A program made the translations under genes and the position numbers. The notes under the pieces were generated by a model. The model was given only the letters and a program-made list of their open reading frames with translations. It searched no databases and was not told the DNA's origin. Source: JASEGV01 sp947085405 (lineage in GTDB: Bacteria; Bacteroidota; Ignavibacteria; UBA10030; BY39). Taken from it: DNA of 64,000 nucleotides. This document shows, in pieces, positions 52,112 to 62,360 of this stretch (position 1 is its first letter; every line of letters starts with the position of its first letter). The stretch lies in assembly GCA_947085405.1 (NCBI GenBank), contig CAMTWO010000031.1:1-64000 (forward strand). The letters run 5' to 3'.

Positions 52112-54451
52112 ATGATCTCCGTTATAATCACATGTTATAATTATGCACGGTATCTTTCTGAAGCTGTAGAAAGTGTAATTCAGCAAACTTACAAAAATTT
52201 TGAGATTATTATCGTAAATGATGGAAGTGCAGATGAGACACAAAATATAGCTGAATCGCTGATTGCTAAGTATCCGGAAAAGAAAATTCATCTTATAAAT
52301 CAGGAAAACCAAGGAGTGTCTGACGCAAGGAATGCAGGTATTACGCAAGCTGATGGCGAGTTCATACTTTGCTTAGATGCTGACGACATAATTAGCGAAA
52401 CGATGCTTGAAGAAACTTATAAATCTCTTGAAAAAAATCCTCAAGTTGCGATTGCTTATACTGATCGCCAAGATTTTGGTGCATTCAATCAAATTGTGGA
52501 AGCTTCGGAGTATGACTTCCACAAATTGAAGTATTTCAATCAGCTTTCTTATTGTGCACTCTTTAAAAAAGAAGTTTGGGAAAAAGTTGGTGGTTATCGA
52601 ACTAACTTAAAAAATGCACCCGACTGGGATTTCTGGATTGCTGCCGGGGCTTTAGGATTTTATGGAATAAGGATTCCTAAACCTCTTTTCAAATATAGGA
52701 GACATAAACATGGTTTATTCACACGAACACAACAGCATTTTGTAAAAGTCAGAGCTCAGATTATTCTGAACAATCAGGTAATTTATTCACCGCGAGATAT
52801 TCTTCTTGCTAAAAAAACACTCCAAAAGTATGAACAAATTCCCAATTACTTACCACCACTTGTATCTGTCATTATCCCCACACTCAATAGACCTAAAAAG
52901 TTGGCAAATGCTATCGAGAGCGTGTTAAATCAGATTTATCAAAATTTTGAAATTATAGTTGTGAATGATGGGGGAGTTGATGTTGAATATATTGTAAAAG
53001 AAAAAAATACAGGAAATAAAATTCTATATATAAATGAAAGTTCAACACACGGTCCGGCATATACACGAAATATCGGCATAAATTGGGCAAGTGGAAAATA
53101 CATCTGTTATCTTGACGACGACGATGTTTATTATCCCGATCATCTGGAAACACTTGTGAATTTTCTGGATAATAATAATTATGACGTTGCTTATAGTGAT
53201 GCTTACAGGTGTGTTTATTCACGATCAGATGATCGGCAGGTTCTTCGTAAAAAAGAAATTGTGTATTCACAGAAATTTGATCAAAATAAAATTTTAATTA
53301 GTAATTTTATTCCTCTTATCTGTCTGATGCATCGTAGATCCTGTTTGGATGAAGTTGGAATGTTTGACGATGAACTGCCTGTTCAGGAAGATTGGGACTT
53401 AATTATTCGACTATCACAAAGATATATTATTCATCACATCAACAAAGCTACATGTGAATATTCATGGACGATTGAAGAAAAATCAGTTCAGCGGCAAATA
53501 TTTACAAATTTCTCCAAAACATTAGAGGCAATTTATAATAAATATAATTTTTTGGTTGTTAATAAACCTAATATCCTTGCTGAACAAAAACGAAATCTAA
53601 AATATTTAATGGATGTTCAAACGCAAACTCTAAGTAAAAATAAGTTACTTATAAATTTCGGACAAGGGTTTTATATTGACGAAGCCGGTTGGTATTGGAT
53701 GGGAGAGGAAGCGACATTAGAGGCACAAGTCTTCGATGATAAACATGTATGTCTGTTTTTTGAAGTGGTTTGTTCGAAAAGCCAATATTATTCAAAGGTT
53801 CCTTTCCAACTCCATATTTTCCAAGACGAAGTTCTTGTCGGGAAATTAAAATTTGAAAACGATTATCATTCAATAAAATTTGGATTATTGCTTAAGGCGG
53901 GTTCTGAAAAAATCAACATGCGATTTGTCAGCGAAGAATCGTTTATTCCGCGTGCAGTTGGTGAAGCTGATGATGATAAACGAATGGCTGTACGAATTGG
54001 TAATTTTGTATCACTCGACAGCGAGTTAATAAGACAATTAAAGGGGGAAAGCTATTTAGCGGATTTGGTAAACGAGGCAGACTTACATAGCAAATTATCT
54101 GAATTGCAGACATTATATGGAGCAATAGTCGAACACCTAAAACCGGTTACTTCGTATCAAATTTATCAAGAACTGAAAAAAGATTATGATAGATTGCAGA
54201 CGGCGGTAAACGATATAGCTGAAGATAGGGATAAATGGATGAAAGATTATTATGATCTTGAGAGGGACCGTGATAATTGGCAAAAGAATTATCAACTGCT
54301 CGAAGAAGATAGAAATGGCTGGGCTATAAAGTATTCCAACCTTGAAGGCGAAATTAACCATTTGCGAAATGAGTCTGAAAATAAAATCTTTAAGCGGCTT
54401 CTGAAAATTATAAGGGCAGGTTTCGGTCTAAACAAAAAACTCAATATATGA
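52112..54451 (+). CDS. Two-domain GT2 glycosyltransferase with beta domain and 14-residue coiled-coil repeats
   Basis: 779 residues. First GT-A domain (about 1-215) with VNDGSADET and LDADDI; second (about 245-460) with VNDGGVD and YLDDDDVYYPDH. A beta-rich module follows (about 510-630; GWYWMGEEATLEAQV), and then three exact-length 14-residue repeats near 707-748: EDRDKWMKDYYDLE, RDRDNWQKNYQLLE and EDRNGWAIKYSNLE. These predict a coiled coil, and a basic end (KRLLKIIRAGFG). Two active sites suggest a bifunctional enzyme adding two different linkages. Confidence 0.85.
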   Translation: MISVIITCYNYARYLSEAVESVIQQTYKNFEIIIVNDGSADETQNIAESLIAKYPEKKIHLINQENQGVSDARNAGITQADGEFILCLDADDIISETMLEETYKSLEKNPQVAIAYTDRQDFGAFNQIVEASEYDFHKLKYFNQLSYCALFKKEVWEKVGGYRTNLKNAPDWDFWIAAGALGFYGIRIPKPLFKYRRHKHGLFTRTQQHFVKVRAQIILNNQVIYSPRDILLAKKTLQKYEQIPNYLPPLVSVIIPTLNRPKKLANAIESVLNQIYQNFEIIVVNDGGVDVEYIVKEKNTGNKILYINESSTHGPAYTRNIGINWASGKYICYLDDDDVYYPDHLETLVNFLDNNNYDVAYSDAYRCVYSRSDDRQVLRKKEIVYSQKFDQNKILISNFIPLICLMHRRSCLDEVGMFDDELPVQEDWDLIIRLSQRYIIHHINKATCEYSWTIEEKSVQRQIFTNFSKTLEAIYNKYNFLVVNKPNILAEQKRNLKYLMDVQTQTLSKNKLLINFGQGFYIDEAGWYWMGEEATLEAQVFDDKHVCLFFEVVCSKSQYYSKVPFQLHIFQDEVLVGKLKFENDYHSIKFGLLLKAGSEKINMRFVSEESFIPRAVGEADDDKRMAVRIGNFVSLDSELIRQLKGESYLADLVNEADLHSKLSELQTLYGAIVEHLKPVTSYQIYQELKKDYDRLQTAVNDIAEDRDKWMKDYYDLERDRDNWQKNYQLLEEDRNGWAIKYSNLEGEINHLRNESENKIFKRLLKIIRAGFGLNKKLNI

Positions 54452-57276
54452 GAGCATTACAAGTAATCCACGATTTTTTACCGGAAGTTCGAGCAGGCAG
54501 CGAGTTATGTACTTATTATCTTTCATCTGAACTTAAAAAAAGAGGTCATGAAGTACTCCTCTTTTATCCTACTTGGGGATCAAAAGAAACATGTAGAAAA
54601 CAAGTGGGAGGGGTCGATTGTTTTACATTTCCTAATTTTTCTAATCCTATGGGAATATTTTCAGACTTTAATCCGGAGGTTAATAATATATTTTCAAAAG
54701 TTTTGATCGAATTCAAGCCTGACGTCGTTCACATTCAAAACTTAATCTATCTCTCGCTCGATATAGTCAAAATTGCAAAAGCATCCGGTGCAAAAGTAAT
54801 ATTTACCTTACACGATTTTTGGTTGCTGTGCCCGCGAACCATTCTATTGCCGTACGATAATAAAATTTGTTCTTATATCAATCACATAAAATGTGTCGAA
54901 TGTTGTAAGCGAATTGTTCCCCTTCATACACAAAATATTTTCCTATCTAAAACGAGAGGCAAGTGGACGGATAAGTTCAATCAGAATGTGCGAGCCTACT
55001 TTTATTTAAAAAATAAAAGAGCTGGATTTATAAAACAAAACATCTTTAAAAACGTAGATCTGTTTATTTCTCCGTCAAGGTTTTTGCGCAACAAATTTAT
55101 TGAAGCAGGGTTGGATGAAGAAAAAATTATATTTCTCGATAATGGAACCGAGAAGGAGATATTTAACAACTTATACCGCCAGCAACCGAACGAAATAAGG
55201 TTCGGGTTTATCGGAAGCATACTGCCGCATAAAGGTATCGAAACATTGATCGAAGCATTTAACGGAATCAATGATGCTGAATTAAGAATCTACGGGAAAA
55301 TTTATCATGCTAATCTCGCATTTCAAAAATTGGTTTCAAATCCAAAGATAAAATTTATGGGGGAGATATCCGACGACGAAAAGAAAGCGGCATTCGAAGG
55401 TATAGACGTTTTAATCGTCCCATCTTTATGGTTTGAAAATTCGCCTGTGAGTATTCACGAAGCTTATACTGCCGGTGTGCCGGTAGTAGCGTCGAATATC
55501 GGCGGGATGGTAGAATATGTTAAGAATATGGAAACAGGTTTGTTGTTTGATGTGGGAAATCCTCGCGACCTTTTTAATAAACTTCGGTACCTGATCGACA
55601 AACCATCGGAAATAGAGCGAATGCGAAAAAACCTGCCCGATTTTTTATCAATCGCTCAACATGCAGCTATGATGGAAAATGTTTACAACAGCGTATTGAA
55701 GCACGATAGTCAAATCAGAAATTTCCTGCCGCAAAAATATTTCGGAGATACTTCTTCCTCAACTACGCTGGAAAATAAATTAATCTTTTATCTGGCTACA
55801 ACTTTAAAAACTTTAAGAGATGCAATCAGAGGTATGAAAGGAATTAATTCAATTCCCGTTAGACAGGAAGTATATTTTCGCGGAGTGCGGGAAAGCGAGA
55901 GTGCCTCGAGTATGAAAGAGAGTATTATGTTTGGCGAACAATACCAGTTGATCGCTTTCGAAAAAATTTCTAACGAAAATTCGGAGTTGACTTTATCGTT
56001 GAAATGGAAACTCAAAAAAACCGTAAGCGATATACATAAAGTCTTTATTCATGTTTGTGATGGCGAAAAAATGGTTTTTGGAAAAGATCGGCTTTTCTTC
56101 GATGGAATTCTGCCTCTATCCAATTGGTTGGTGGAGCAGACAATCGAAGAGAGAATAACGCTACCGGTTCCTTTAACACTCAAGAATGTGCGGCAATATA
56201 AAATAAAAATTGGTATCTACAATTCCGAAAATGGGAATAGATTAATCTTGGATAAGTTAGCCAATTATAATGTGGATGATAACAGCACACGTGTTGAGGT
56301 TGGCGAAGTAGATGTTAATAAACGATTCAGGAAAGAAGAGAACAATAGTGTTTCGGTTTCGGTGGTGATACCGACCAAAAATGGAGGTAAAGAATTTGGC
56401 GAAACACTCCGAATGATTTCGGAACAAAAATATTCCCAAAATTTTGAGATCGTTGTAGTTGATTCGGGTTCAACCGATGAGACGTTGCAAAATTGCCTGA
56501 AGTACGGCGTAAAAATCATTCAAATTGATCCTGCAAGTTTTAATCACGGAACGACGCGAAATCTTGGTGTGTACAACGCAAAAGGTGAATTTGTGATCCT
56601 CACCGTTCAAGATGCGATACCAACCGATGATATGTGGCTGGAAAATCTGGTTAAGAATTTTAGAGATGAAAAAGTTGCAGGAGTTTACGGGAGACAAATT
56701 CCTCGCGAAGATGCGGATATATTTATAAAACGTCAACTCGAAGATTGGCTTACGGCACGGAGCCATCCCGATATTAAATATATCGAAGAAAAAGCCGCAT
56801 ACGAGATGCTTAATCCAATGGAAAAATATATGTTTTGCAATTTCGACGATGTCTGTTCTTGTATCAGAAAAAGTGTGTGGGAGAAGTTCCCATTTCCGCG
56901 AACTGAGTTTGCCGAAGACTTATATTTTTCGAAGCGTGTGCTTGAAGCTGGATATAAAATAGTTTATGAACCGGCTGCGGCTGTTGTGCATTCTCATAAT
57001 AAATCTACAATTGCCGAATACAAGCGTACGTATATTGGACATAGAAAACTCAACGAACTATTCGGCATTCAAACCGTACCTAGCTTTAAGTATGTAGTTC
57101 GTTTTTTTAATTTGAATGTAATAAATGATACAAAGTATCTCATAAAAAAAGAGAGAAATATTTTTAAAATTCTAAAAACTCTTTTCAAAATTCCTTTCTG
57201 GTCGTTTGCCGGGGTGTATGCGCAATATGCTGGAGCAAGGGACCAAATACGTGTAACCAATAAGGCGACGCAGTGA
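54448..57276 (+). CDS. GT4-beta sandwich-GT2 fusion glycosyltransferase
   Basis: 942 residues. GT4 part (about 1-415; FLPEVRAGSELCTYYLSSELKKRGHEV in pieces PEVRAGSE and KKRGHEV, later FGFIGSILPHKGIETL and ENSPVSIHEAYTAGVPVVASNIGG), a beta-sandwich (about 470-605; FGEQYQLIAFEKIS...LKWKLKKTV), then GT2 (about 625-860; VVIPTKNGGKEFGETL, VVDSGSTDET) of rhamnosyltransferase type. The middle domain resembles the glycan-binding part seen in Wzt proteins, by shape only. It overlaps the preceding gene by 4 bp. The protein would join two glycosyl transfers. Confidence 0.85.
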   Translation: MRALQVIHDFLPEVRAGSELCTYYLSSELKKRGHEVLLFYPTWGSKETCRKQVGGVDCFTFPNFSNPMGIFSDFNPEVNNIFSKVLIEFKPDVVHIQNLIYLSLDIVKIAKASGAKVIFTLHDFWLLCPRTILLPYDNKICSYINHIKCVECCKRIVPLHTQNIFLSKTRGKWTDKFNQNVRAYFYLKNKRAGFIKQNIFKNVDLFISPSRFLRNKFIEAGLDEEKIIFLDNGTEKEIFNNLYRQQPNEIRFGFIGSILPHKGIETLIEAFNGINDAELRIYGKIYHANLAFQKLVSNPKIKFMGEISDDEKKAAFEGIDVLIVPSLWFENSPVSIHEAYTAGVPVVASNIGGMVEYVKNMETGLLFDVGNPRDLFNKLRYLIDKPSEIERMRKNLPDFLSIAQHAAMMENVYNSVLKHDSQIRNFLPQKYFGDTSSSTTLENKLIFYLATTLKTLRDAIRGMKGINSIPVRQEVYFRGVRESESASSMKESIMFGEQYQLIAFEKISNENSELTLSLKWKLKKTVSDIHKVFIHVCDGEKMVFGKDRLFFDGILPLSNWLVEQTIEERITLPVPLTLKNVRQYKIKIGIYNSENGNRLILDKLANYNVDDNSTRVEVGEVDVNKRFRKEENNSVSVSVVIPTKNGGKEFGETLRMISEQKYSQNFEIVVVDSGSTDETLQNCLKYGVKIIQIDPASFNHGTTRNLGVYNAKGEFVILTVQDAIPTDDMWLENLVKNFRDEKVAGVYGRQIPREDADIFIKRQLEDWLTARSHPDIKYIEEKAAYEMLNPMEKYMFCNFDDVCSCIRKSVWEKFPFPRTEFAEDLYFSKRVLEAGYKIVYEPAAAVVHSHNKSTIAEYKRTYIGHRKLNELFGIQTVPSFKYVVRFFNLNVINDTKYLIKKERNIFKILKTLFKIPFWSFAGVYAQYAGARDQIRVTNKATQ

Positions 57277-57277
57277 T

Positions 57278-59287
57278 TTGCAAAATTATACAGTCTGTTC
57301 ATTTATTTTTCGTAGAAAAAGAGTGACAAACAGGAAAAATCATACTCTATTACGCGTTATCCCAAGCCCTTACAGAATATATTTTGTTTATATTCTTATC
57401 GCAGCAATTGCTATGATTTTTGGAACACAATTACATAATCATATTTACGGTGATGATGCTGCAATTACTTTTCGATACGTAGAAAGAGTCGTGGCGGGAC
57501 ATGGTCTAACCTACAACGATCATGAACGGGTAGCCGGGAATAGCAACCCATTATATACGCTCGTACTAGCAGCGTTGCATTTTACCGGAATAGGAATAGA
57601 AGATGCCACTGGTATTATTGCGATGTTTGGTTATGTTGCTACCGCTTTACTCACCATATTTCTTTGTTATAAGTTATCAGGTTTGATAGGCGGGTTGCTT
57701 AGCGGAATGTTCATAACTGTTGCAGTTTTTTTTCGCGCACAAGCATTTTCCGGAATGGAATCAATTCTGTCTGCCGTTCTGGGTTTGTTGGTAGTTGTCT
57801 TCATATACAAAAATAAAAATATTATTGCGGGTGTTTGTCTTGGGTTGGCAATCTGGAATAAATTGGATGCCGGAATTTTAGCGATTGCAGTTTTCCTTGC
57901 ATGGATTCTCGTGTATAAAAATATTCCTTGGAAAATTATTTTTTCATCACTTGGTTCTCTTTTACCTTGGCTATTGTTTTCTTACTTTTATTACGACTCC
58001 CCAATTCCAAACAGTTTTCTGACTAAAGCAGCCTTGCACTCAAATTGGATTCATTTCGACCATTTTTGGATTCTAAAATTTATCGAGAATAATTTTCTGT
58101 ATGCCTCCTTACTTTTGCTTTCTCTACTTTTATTCTTCTATTATATTAAAATGGATAAAGCAAGCCGGTTGGCTACCATAATTTTATTATTTTGGTTTTT
58201 ACTTCATTCTTTGGTATTTTCCGCCTTAAATTTAGGTGATTATTATCCATGGTATTTAACAGTGCTATTGCCGCCAATCGTTATTCTCGGGTCGGCGTTT
58301 ATCTCCAATGCCACCAGTAAAATTTTTTCAAACAAGATTGTTGCTTTGATAATTGCTGTGACGGTATTTGGATTTATATCCTATGAAAGTGTTTTGGCGA
58401 CAATTGAAGAACTGAAAAACGGTAACCGACTGAAGAATTGGGAAGTGTTTGATAATGATAGAAGAATGGCTGGTATATTTTTAAGCCAATTTTCCGACTC
58501 CAGCGAAGTAGTAGAATCGGCTTACGGATGGATTGCCTATGAGGTTGAAAATGTTTTTAACGATAAGGCGATGTTGAACAGTAAAGAACTTAAACAACCT
58601 GTTAGTTATCTTGTCGAGAGTGGAATCGCACCTGTCTTTGAGGGGTGCCGTCCTCCGGCGCAACCTCATGGCTACATTCCATTGGCGGTATTTAATTTAG
58701 CTTCGGACATGTTTCCTGGCTATACGTGGTTTACGGTCTTCGGGCTTCCCAATTCACATATTGCTCAATCCGGAAAAAGATTTTTGCAATTACGCCTATT
58801 CGAATTGGAAGTCCCACTTCCTTATTCCGCAGATTTAGGATTAAAGAATTTTTTGTTAAACGGAACGGATGCTTTTGTTCACCCGCCTTGCGGTGCAACT
58901 TTTGGCATACACAATAACCGGCAAACGGTGCATCTAGTTTTTACACCTGGTTTTAATTCGAATACTCCTATTGAAAAATCGGATGGTGTTACGTTTAACG
59001 TTTTGATCGAAGACAAATCAGTATATACCACCATCCTTTTGCCGGGGGTTCTAGAAAAAACTGTTATTATCAAAGTACCACAAAGTGATAAAATGGACTC
59101 TCTGCAGATTTCGTTCATAACATTGCCGGGTCCAAATTTAAACATTGACTACGATTGGGCAATCTATAAAAATGTGAAAATAATCATAGGAGACGCTTTT
59201 GTTGACATCAACCGTATTTACGACCCGGATTTACGAGAAGCATTGGGTTTGTTTAATCCCACATTCGAGGTAAAAGATGACAAATAA
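57278..59287 (+). CDS. Polytopic membrane protein with GT-C-like acidic loop
   Basis: About 10 membrane helices in the first two thirds (near 33-360), then a soluble extracytoplasmic part. The first loop contains GDDAAITFRYVERVVAGHG and GNSNPLYTLVLAALH, a pattern seen in lipid-phospho-sugar-dependent membrane transferases. TTG at 57278 or GTG at 57323 could start it; the latter gives a lighter N-terminus. Overlaps the next gene by 11 bp. Probably adds a sugar side group outside the inner membrane. Confidence 0.65.
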   Translation: MQNYTVCSFIFRRKRVTNRKNHTLLRVIPSPYRIYFVYILIAAIAMIFGTQLHNHIYGDDAAITFRYVERVVAGHGLTYNDHERVAGNSNPLYTLVLAALHFTGIGIEDATGIIAMFGYVATALLTIFLCYKLSGLIGGLLSGMFITVAVFFRAQAFSGMESILSAVLGLLVVVFIYKNKNIIAGVCLGLAIWNKLDAGILAIAVFLAWILVYKNIPWKIIFSSLGSLLPWLLFSYFYYDSPIPNSFLTKAALHSNWIHFDHFWILKFIENNFLYASLLLLSLLLFFYYIKMDKASRLATIILLFWFLLHSLVFSALNLGDYYPWYLTVLLPPIVILGSAFISNATSKIFSNKIVALIIAVTVFGFISYESVLATIEELKNGNRLKNWEVFDNDRRMAGIFLSQFSDSSEVVESAYGWIAYEVENVFNDKAMLNSKELKQPVSYLVESGIAPVFEGCRPPAQPHGYIPLAVFNLASDMFPGYTWFTVFGLPNSHIAQSGKRFLQLRLFELEVPLPYSADLGLKNFLLNGTDAFVHPPCGATFGIHNNRQTVHLVFTPGFNSNTPIEKSDGVTFNVLIEDKSVYTTILLPGVLEKTVIIKVPQSDKMDSLQISFITLPGPNLNIDYDWAIYKNVKIIIGDAFVDINRIYDPDLREALGLFNPTFEVKDDK

Positions 59288-60407
59288 AAAAATACTTTTT
59301 ATAAGTCATAGTGCCTCGCTTACGGGAGCGCCCCTGTTATTGCTCGATATTGCAACGCATCTTAAAAGATTAGCTACAGACTGCTCTTTCATACTTGGTG
59401 ATGATGGTAAAATTAAAAACCGGTTTAGTGCTTTAGGTCCGACTTACGTTGAACCGTTATATCCCGACGAAATAAAATATTGGAGAGAAATAAAACGAGT
59501 CGCGGGGAGATTATCTATTTTAAAAAAGCTCAAACCTGATTTAGTGTATTGCAATACCGTTCACACTGCGAAGTGGCTTGTGTATGCCAGGATGCTGGGA
59601 ATACCAACATTGATGCATATTCACGAACTCTCGATGGGGTTTGAAACTTTGAATGGGATGGAAAACTGGATGGTTAAGAAACTCCCCGATAAATACATTG
59701 CGGTTTCTGAATCAGTTAAAAATTATCTGGTCAACAAGCGTGGAGTTGATGCAGAAAAAATTGAAGTGATTCATGCTGGAATTAATATCGCAAATTTCAA
59801 ATCAACACCCGATACGGTTCAATTAAAAAATTCACTCGGTCTGCAAAATGCTTTCGTTATAGGAACGGTAGGAAGAATATGTTTCATGAAGGGAAGCGAT
59901 ATTTTTCTTCGCTTGGCATCTGGGCTAAAAAACTCGGTGCAGAATGGCATAAAATTAAAATTTTTAATAGTTTGTACAGTTGAAGATACTAAGTTCTACG
60001 CTGATTTTAAAAGAGATCTTTCGAGTTTTGGTTTAGAAAGTGATTTTATTTTTATCGAGGATGCTGAGAATGCCTCAGTCTATTATTCGGCGATGGATAT
60101 ATTTGTCTCTACGGCAAGGGAAGATCCTTTTCCGTTAGTTGTTTTGGAAGCTATGGCTGCCAAAAAACCTGTAATAGCATTTGAAGTGGGCGGCATTCCC
60201 GAAGCCGTTAACGAGGAATGTGGCATTATAATTAATGGTTTGGATGTAGAGACAATGAAGTATAAAATTATTGAGTTGATTTCACGTCCGGATAAAATAG
60301 GCGAAATGGGTGATGCTGCACTACTAAGAGTTTCCAAGGAATTCGCTCTCTCTCACAACATTATGAAATTCAACAAAGTAATAGATGCGCTCCTATCAAA
60401 GAAATAA
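59277..60407 (+). CDS. Glycosyltransferase family 4
   Basis: 376 residues, GT-B. SHSASLTGAPLLLLDIATHL at the N-terminus, HAGINIANF before the second domain, and the E-x7-E motif in EDPFPLVVLEAMAAKKPVIAF. The tail GGIPEAVNEECGIIINGLD is standard for the family. It overlaps the GT-C-like gene by 11 bp. Specificity unknown. Confidence 0.9.
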   Translation: MTNKKILFISHSASLTGAPLLLLDIATHLKRLATDCSFILGDDGKIKNRFSALGPTYVEPLYPDEIKYWREIKRVAGRLSILKKLKPDLVYCNTVHTAKWLVYARMLGIPTLMHIHELSMGFETLNGMENWMVKKLPDKYIAVSESVKNYLVNKRGVDAEKIEVIHAGINIANFKSTPDTVQLKNSLGLQNAFVIGTVGRICFMKGSDIFLRLASGLKNSVQNGIKLKFLIVCTVEDTKFYADFKRDLSSFGLESDFIFIEDAENASVYYSAMDIFVSTAREDPFPLVVLEAMAAKKPVIAFEVGGIPEAVNEECGIIINGLDVETMKYKIIELISRPDKIGEMGDAALLRVSKEFALSHNIMKFNKVIDALLSKK

Positions 60408-60425
60408 CGTAGAATATTCATACGG

Positions 60426-61337
60426 ATGAAAATTTCGATTATCATTATTACCTACAACTCGTTTAACGAAATCGGGAGATGTCTGGAATCTATCTATCGG
60501 CAAACCGATTCTGTCGATGTGGAAACTATTGTAGTCGACAATGCTTCAACAGATTTTACTTCAGAGATTGTAACAAATAAATTCCCAAGCATTACATTAA
60601 TTCAAAACCAGACAAATATTGGTTTTGCTGCTGCAGTTAACCAAGCAGCCGTTCAGTCGAAATCTGATTATCTCTTAATACTTAATCCTGATACGATACT
60701 TGAGTCAAATTTTTTCAACAAGTTACATACATCTATCGAAGGGAAATCTGATTTATCAATTATTGGTTTCAAATTAATTGGAGCTAACGGCGAGCATCAA
60801 CCCACTTGTTGGAAAAATCCGAGTTTAAAAACATTGTTCTTCGAAATGTTTTTACCTCACAAGCTTTCGCTTAAACTTGTAACTGAAAATAAGCACAGTT
60901 TAAGCGAAGTTGATTCAGTTTCCGGTGCCTGTATGTTGGTTAAACGAAATGTATTCCAAAAACTTGGTGGTTTCGACGAAAACTTTTTTATGTATCTCGA
61001 AGATCTGGATTTTTGTTTACGTGCCCGAAAAGCAGGTTATAAGGTTTTTACTAATCCTGAGATTAAAATAGTGCACCACGTCGCCAAAAGTTCATGGCAA
61101 GACATCCAAAGTTTTTTCTTAAATATTTACACAAGCAAAATTTATTTTTTCAGAAAGCATTATCGAACAGCAAGTTTCCTTTTAGCTTTATTGTTAATAA
61201 GTATTGGAATAATGTTGCGGATCGTAATGTATTTTATCGCCGGCGGTTTATCATTCAATAAAAAGTTGCTTCGTTTATCTAAATATCATATCTTTGTATT
61301 GAAAAAAATAATTACACGACCTGATATTATTCAATGA
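60426..61337 (+). CDS. Glycosyltransferase family 2, rhamnosyltransferase-like
   Basis: 303 residues. GT-A domain with IIIITYNSFNEIGRCLESI, the nucleotide motif VVDNASTDFT, LLILNPDTIL as the metal site, and FMYLEDLDFCLRARKAGYKV as the acceptor/base part, the WbbL-like layout. A membrane-proximal helix follows (LLALLLISIGIMLRIVMYFI). It overlaps the next GT2 gene by 4 bp. Confidence 0.9.
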   Translation: MKISIIIITYNSFNEIGRCLESIYRQTDSVDVETIVVDNASTDFTSEIVTNKFPSITLIQNQTNIGFAAAVNQAAVQSKSDYLLILNPDTILESNFFNKLHTSIEGKSDLSIIGFKLIGANGEHQPTCWKNPSLKTLFFEMFLPHKLSLKLVTENKHSLSEVDSVSGACMLVKRNVFQKLGGFDENFFMYLEDLDFCLRARKAGYKVFTNPEIKIVHHVAKSSWQDIQSFFLNIYTSKIYFFRKHYRTASFLLALLLISIGIMLRIVMYFIAGGLSFNKKLLRLSKYHIFVLKKIITRPDIIQ

Positions 61338-62353
61338 TAATCCAAGCCCGAACAAATCCATTTGTATCAGTTATAATTCCTGTCAAAAACGGGGGAGAGA
61401 AACTTGAAGCTTGCCTGCGTTCAATTCAACGCTCGTATTACAAAAACATCGAAGTGTTTGTAGTTGACGATCATTCGACAGATAATAGTATGCAGATTGC
61501 AAAAAACTTTAACTTTACCGTGTTACAATCTTCAGAAGGCGATGGTGCAAACCAGGCACGCAACTTCGGTGCGAAAAATGCACAAGGTGAGATATTAATT
61601 TTTCTTGACTCCGACGTTGAAGTCAGAAGCGATACGATTCAGACTATAGTTGAAACGCTCGAAACCGGCAACGTCGATGCAGTAGTCGGAGTTTACTCAG
61701 CACAGCATCGAAATGAAAACATCGTAAGTCAATACAAAAATCTTTGGATCCGGTTTTCGTATTTAAAAAGTCCGCCTGCAATAGATTGGCTGTTTGGCGC
61801 CGTATCAGGTATTAAACGTGATGCTTTTGAAAAAATCGGGGGCTTCAACGTTGAGTTACTCGCACACAAAGGACACGACGACATCGAATTAGGCAAACGG
61901 TTTGCTCAGGCAAATCTGAATATCGCATTAAATGTAGATGTTGAAGTTGAGCATCTGAAACATTACACGTTATGCTCGTTCATTAAAAATGAGTTTCACC
62001 GCAGTTCAGGTTTTGCAGAGCTTGCAACAAAACTTGGCGAAACAACTCATTCTTTGAAACACGGATTTGTGAATGTTTATCCTGTCTTTATAATTTCAAC
62101 TATCTTCACGGTTGTGCTGATTGGAATTTTGTTATTAAGCATTTTTGGAAAAATTTCGTATTGGTTTTTGGCGGGTGGGTTTGGATTATACTTAATAGCT
62201 AATATTCGCTTCCTGAATTATCTTGAACAAGCACGCGGACTTTTTGCAATGATGGCTATGATTCCGATTCTTTTTTTGGACCACATTGTTTGCTTTGTCG
62301 GGAGTGTTATAGGGGTATTCAAAGGTCTTGTAAAAAATCGACCCAAATCATAA
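61334..62353 (+). CDS. Membrane-anchored glycosyltransferase family 2
   Basis: 339 residues. GT-A domain with VIIPVKNGGEKLEACLRSIQ, VDDHSTDNS and LIFLDSDVEV, and GHDDIELGKRF as the acidic catalytic part. Two or three membrane helices close it (FIISTIFTVVLIGILLLSIF and later). It is the last gene of the plus-strand locus, converging with a membrane/TPR gene 7 bp further. The transferred sugar is unknown. Confidence 0.9.
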   Translation: MIIQARTNPFVSVIIPVKNGGEKLEACLRSIQRSYYKNIEVFVVDDHSTDNSMQIAKNFNFTVLQSSEGDGANQARNFGAKNAQGEILIFLDSDVEVRSDTIQTIVETLETGNVDAVVGVYSAQHRNENIVSQYKNLWIRFSYLKSPPAIDWLFGAVSGIKRDAFEKIGGFNVELLAHKGHDDIELGKRFAQANLNIALNVDVEVEHLKHYTLCSFIKNEFHRSSGFAELATKLGETTHSLKHGFVNVYPVFIISTIFTVVLIGILLLSIFGKISYWFLAGGFGLYLIANIRFLNYLEQARGLFAMMAMIPILFLDHIVCFVGSVIGVFKGLVKNRPKS

Positions 62354-62360
62354 CATCATA

